From Priapulus caudatus (lineage: Eukaryota; Priapulida; Priapulimorpha; Priapulimorphida; Priapulidae), in contig NW_014577407.1 of assembly GCF_000485595.1 (NCBI RefSeq), positions 99,140 to 131,781 on the forward strand: a stretch of 32,642 nt of DNA. The letters are read 5' to 3'. Below, one piece after another: positions 30,995-32,642 of the stretch. Under the pieces are notes generated by a model, which ran no database searches, was not told the DNA's origin, and saw nothing but the letters and a program-made list of their open reading frames with translations. The translations under genes were made by a program, and so were the position numbers. Numbering within the stretch: position 1 is the stretch's first letter; the number at the start of each line of letters is the position of its first letter.

Positions 30995-32087
30995 CATGGG
31001 CGTAGCCAGGATTTTCAAAGTTGTAGGCACGACTATCTGAGCGGAGCGCCACCATCGGTTGGCGCTGAGCGTACAAGAAAATTTTTGGTTTTACAAACCC
31101 CCCAGATGGCTGGAAACGGCCCTTCCCGAGTGTTCTGCCCTTCTGGTTCCCTGACCTCTTGCTAACTTGAGACACCTAATTCAATATAACTTTTAAACCC
31201 AAAAAACACAAACGAATTAAAATGTTAAAAAAAACTGACAAGAATGGATCCTAGTCTTTTTCGGCGGGTAGAGTGTTGAATGAAACGGCACGCGATAGAA
31301 ATGACAGCCTAGAAATCGGCCCTAGATGACAGAAGAATAGGTCACCTAATTTAGCCATATGCTTGCTACGTTCATTTCAATAGTTTTTCCTGCCTAGACT
31401 CTTAAACTCGTCCAGCAAGCTTATGGATTGTGTAGTGATTCGTTTCTCGTGTCGTATATACGTGTATGCTCAGGTGTGTGTGTGTGTGCGTGTGCGTGAC
31501 GTATAGTGTATATACCATGCGATGTTCTAAAACCACAGGTCCTGCTTGGTGCGGGTAATTATAGATTAATTACCCTGAGGTTAGCATAGAATGATAGACA
31601 AACCAGACATGTACGTACAACAATATATATATATCTATTTACTTCAGTCACCAATTAAATGCAACAAACATACAGGGGTTTCGTCGTGTTAGATAAAACG
31701 TAATACAGTGCACGCCTTGCCTGCGTGTCTACAGATGGTTAGTTACAAATGTATCAATGGTCTACGTATCCTTAGCTAAAGTGCTCCGTCTCTCTCACGT
31801 ACAGAGTATGTTTTCGTACTAACGTGTTTCTCACAGAACAACCAACAGAGTGGATGTGTATGAAAAACAGAGGGTAGCAACGTAAATAAACAAAATACAA
31901 TGCTTCAAAATAGTTTAAAGAGAGAGAGACACAAATACGATGAGCACTCATACAATAGACCTATTAATACTTACGAGACGCTGCCGTACGGGAACTACTT
32001 CTAGAGTCCAGTACGACGGTATTTATTCTCTTTTTGAGATCATTAGCCCGCTATCTGACGTCAGCATTGGCCCTCGCTACGCCCCTG
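30995..32087. mobile_element. Candidate hAT-like non-autonomous element
   Basis: The left end CATGGGCGTAGCCAGG and the reverse complement of the right end, CAGGGGCGTAGCGAGG, agree at 14 of 16 positions and fit the GGGGCGTAGCCAGG termini common to hAT-type repeats. Just inside the left end the CTGAGCGGAGCGCCACCA-type sequence looks like such repeats. No transposase and no 8-bp target duplication are seen, so the pairing of these two ends is uncertain. Confidence 0.4.
31467..31499. repeat. TG microsatellite
   Basis: Short TG-rich tract with interspersed CG (GGTGTGTGTGTGTGTGCGTG) inside the candidate hAT-like element. Confidence 0.8.
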
Positions 32088-32642
32088 GACGGCGAGTTTT
32101 CAGAGCGTTTTAATGGAATGCTTTAGGTTGGTCAGAGTGACCGTTCTATCTGACTGACCATCGTAGCACGACTAATCCTAATCGTCCCTAAGATTAATTG
32201 CTTTGCTAAGACCTGCCGGACATTCTCTAGCTTAGGCTAGCCGGTAGTTTTCCACTGTCCTTAATGACTTTTTCCTTTTAATTAACTTTCCCTTTTTCTG
32301 CCAATATTCTCTTCATTACACTAGTCCCCCTCCCCAAGGAAGTTCTGAGCGATCCTCTTATCGCGAAGAACTTGAAGGTTAATGTTGCACGTTTAGTGGT
32401 TTTACCCGTTTGTTTTATTTGGTTTTCCTTTTATAAAAATGTTGTTTTTTTTGTTTGTTTTTTCACATATATATCCCCATTACCAAAAACTTAACTAATT
32501 TAAATAATCCTTAACTAATCCGTGGTCCATTGTCCGTGGTCCGTGTCCTCATTCTCGTCACCGTCGTTGGTTGTGCAGCCGTCGCTTCACTGGTCCCAGC
32601 TCTCCCGCTCGGTCTCCATGTGCTCGTCGTCGTCGTCGTCGT
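32088..32642. other. Non-coding end of window with GTC repeat
   Basis: T-rich tracts (32440-32465), a repeated GTGGTCCATTGTCCGTGGTC motif near 32522-32541, and a (CGT)n trinucleotide run from 32624 to the window edge. No gene is recognised; a CGT run could be coding in a larger context but cannot be judged here. Confidence 0.45.

Noticed and set aside
30894-31175. 93-codon minus-strand frame
   Set aside because: It covers the GTAC tract and the left end of a hAT-like repeat; no protein motif is visible.
30994-32088. 8-bp target duplication for the hAT-like element
   Set aside because: Flanks ACTATAGC and GACGGCGA do not match, so a precise insertion could not be confirmed.
1-32642. tRNA, rRNA or snRNA genes
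   Set aside because: No A/B-box pair, cloverleaf or rRNA core sequence was recognised on either strand by eye; a covariance-model scan would be decisive.

Overview
This is AT-rich animal nuclear DNA, most likely from a marine invertebrate. Genes are intron-split, no bacterial-style operons are visible, and the repeats (LINE 3' ends, a Penelope-like GIY-YIG endonuclease, hAT-like termini, MITEs, fold-back palindromes, microsatellites) are typical of such genomes. The species cannot be fixed from the sequence. One uncharacterised protein family (5.39-7.87 kb) is, from memory, one I associate with cnidarians, sponges, molluscs, echinoderms and lancelets.

Layout. 1-547: inverted tandem arrays of a GTAC-rich 16-17 bp unit around AT-rich palindromes. 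743-4262: a candidate four-exon + strand gene whose exon phases all agree, with a dead LINE reverse transcriptase in its last intron. 4437-4974: three further phase-compatible exons. 5391-7870: a frameshifted copy of a large uncharacterised protein with a PIN/FEN1-like segment, abutting a hAT-like terminus. 7442-16387 and 16413-26679: two copies of one ~9-10 kb segment separated by a 25-N gap. Each carries, in the same order, the end of the PIN-like gene, a Penelope GIY-YIG domain between 125-bp inverted repeats, a LINE 3' end, a 171-bp tandem duplication, a MITE, promoter-like motifs, a ~44-bp tandem repeat and the start of a large coding exon. 26246-27704: that exon in full, with no recognised domain and two apparent frameshifts. 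27705-32642: no convincing gene; a GTAC fold-back, a long CT microsatellite, a TTTCAT-type array between 20-bp direct repeats, and a candidate ~1.1-kb hAT-like element.

The main structural point is that the large duplication looks like an assembly artefact. Copy A ends exactly at the gap and copy B starts exactly after it, so the suffix of one contig equals the prefix of the next. The copies differ by many single-base indels, as in unpolished long reads, and by a ~486-bp insertion present only in copy B, which suggests two haplotypes. Frameshifts here should therefore not be read automatically as gene death. The most interesting biology is the RT-less Penelope endonuclease between long inverted repeats, the PIN-like family, and the polymorphic insertion.
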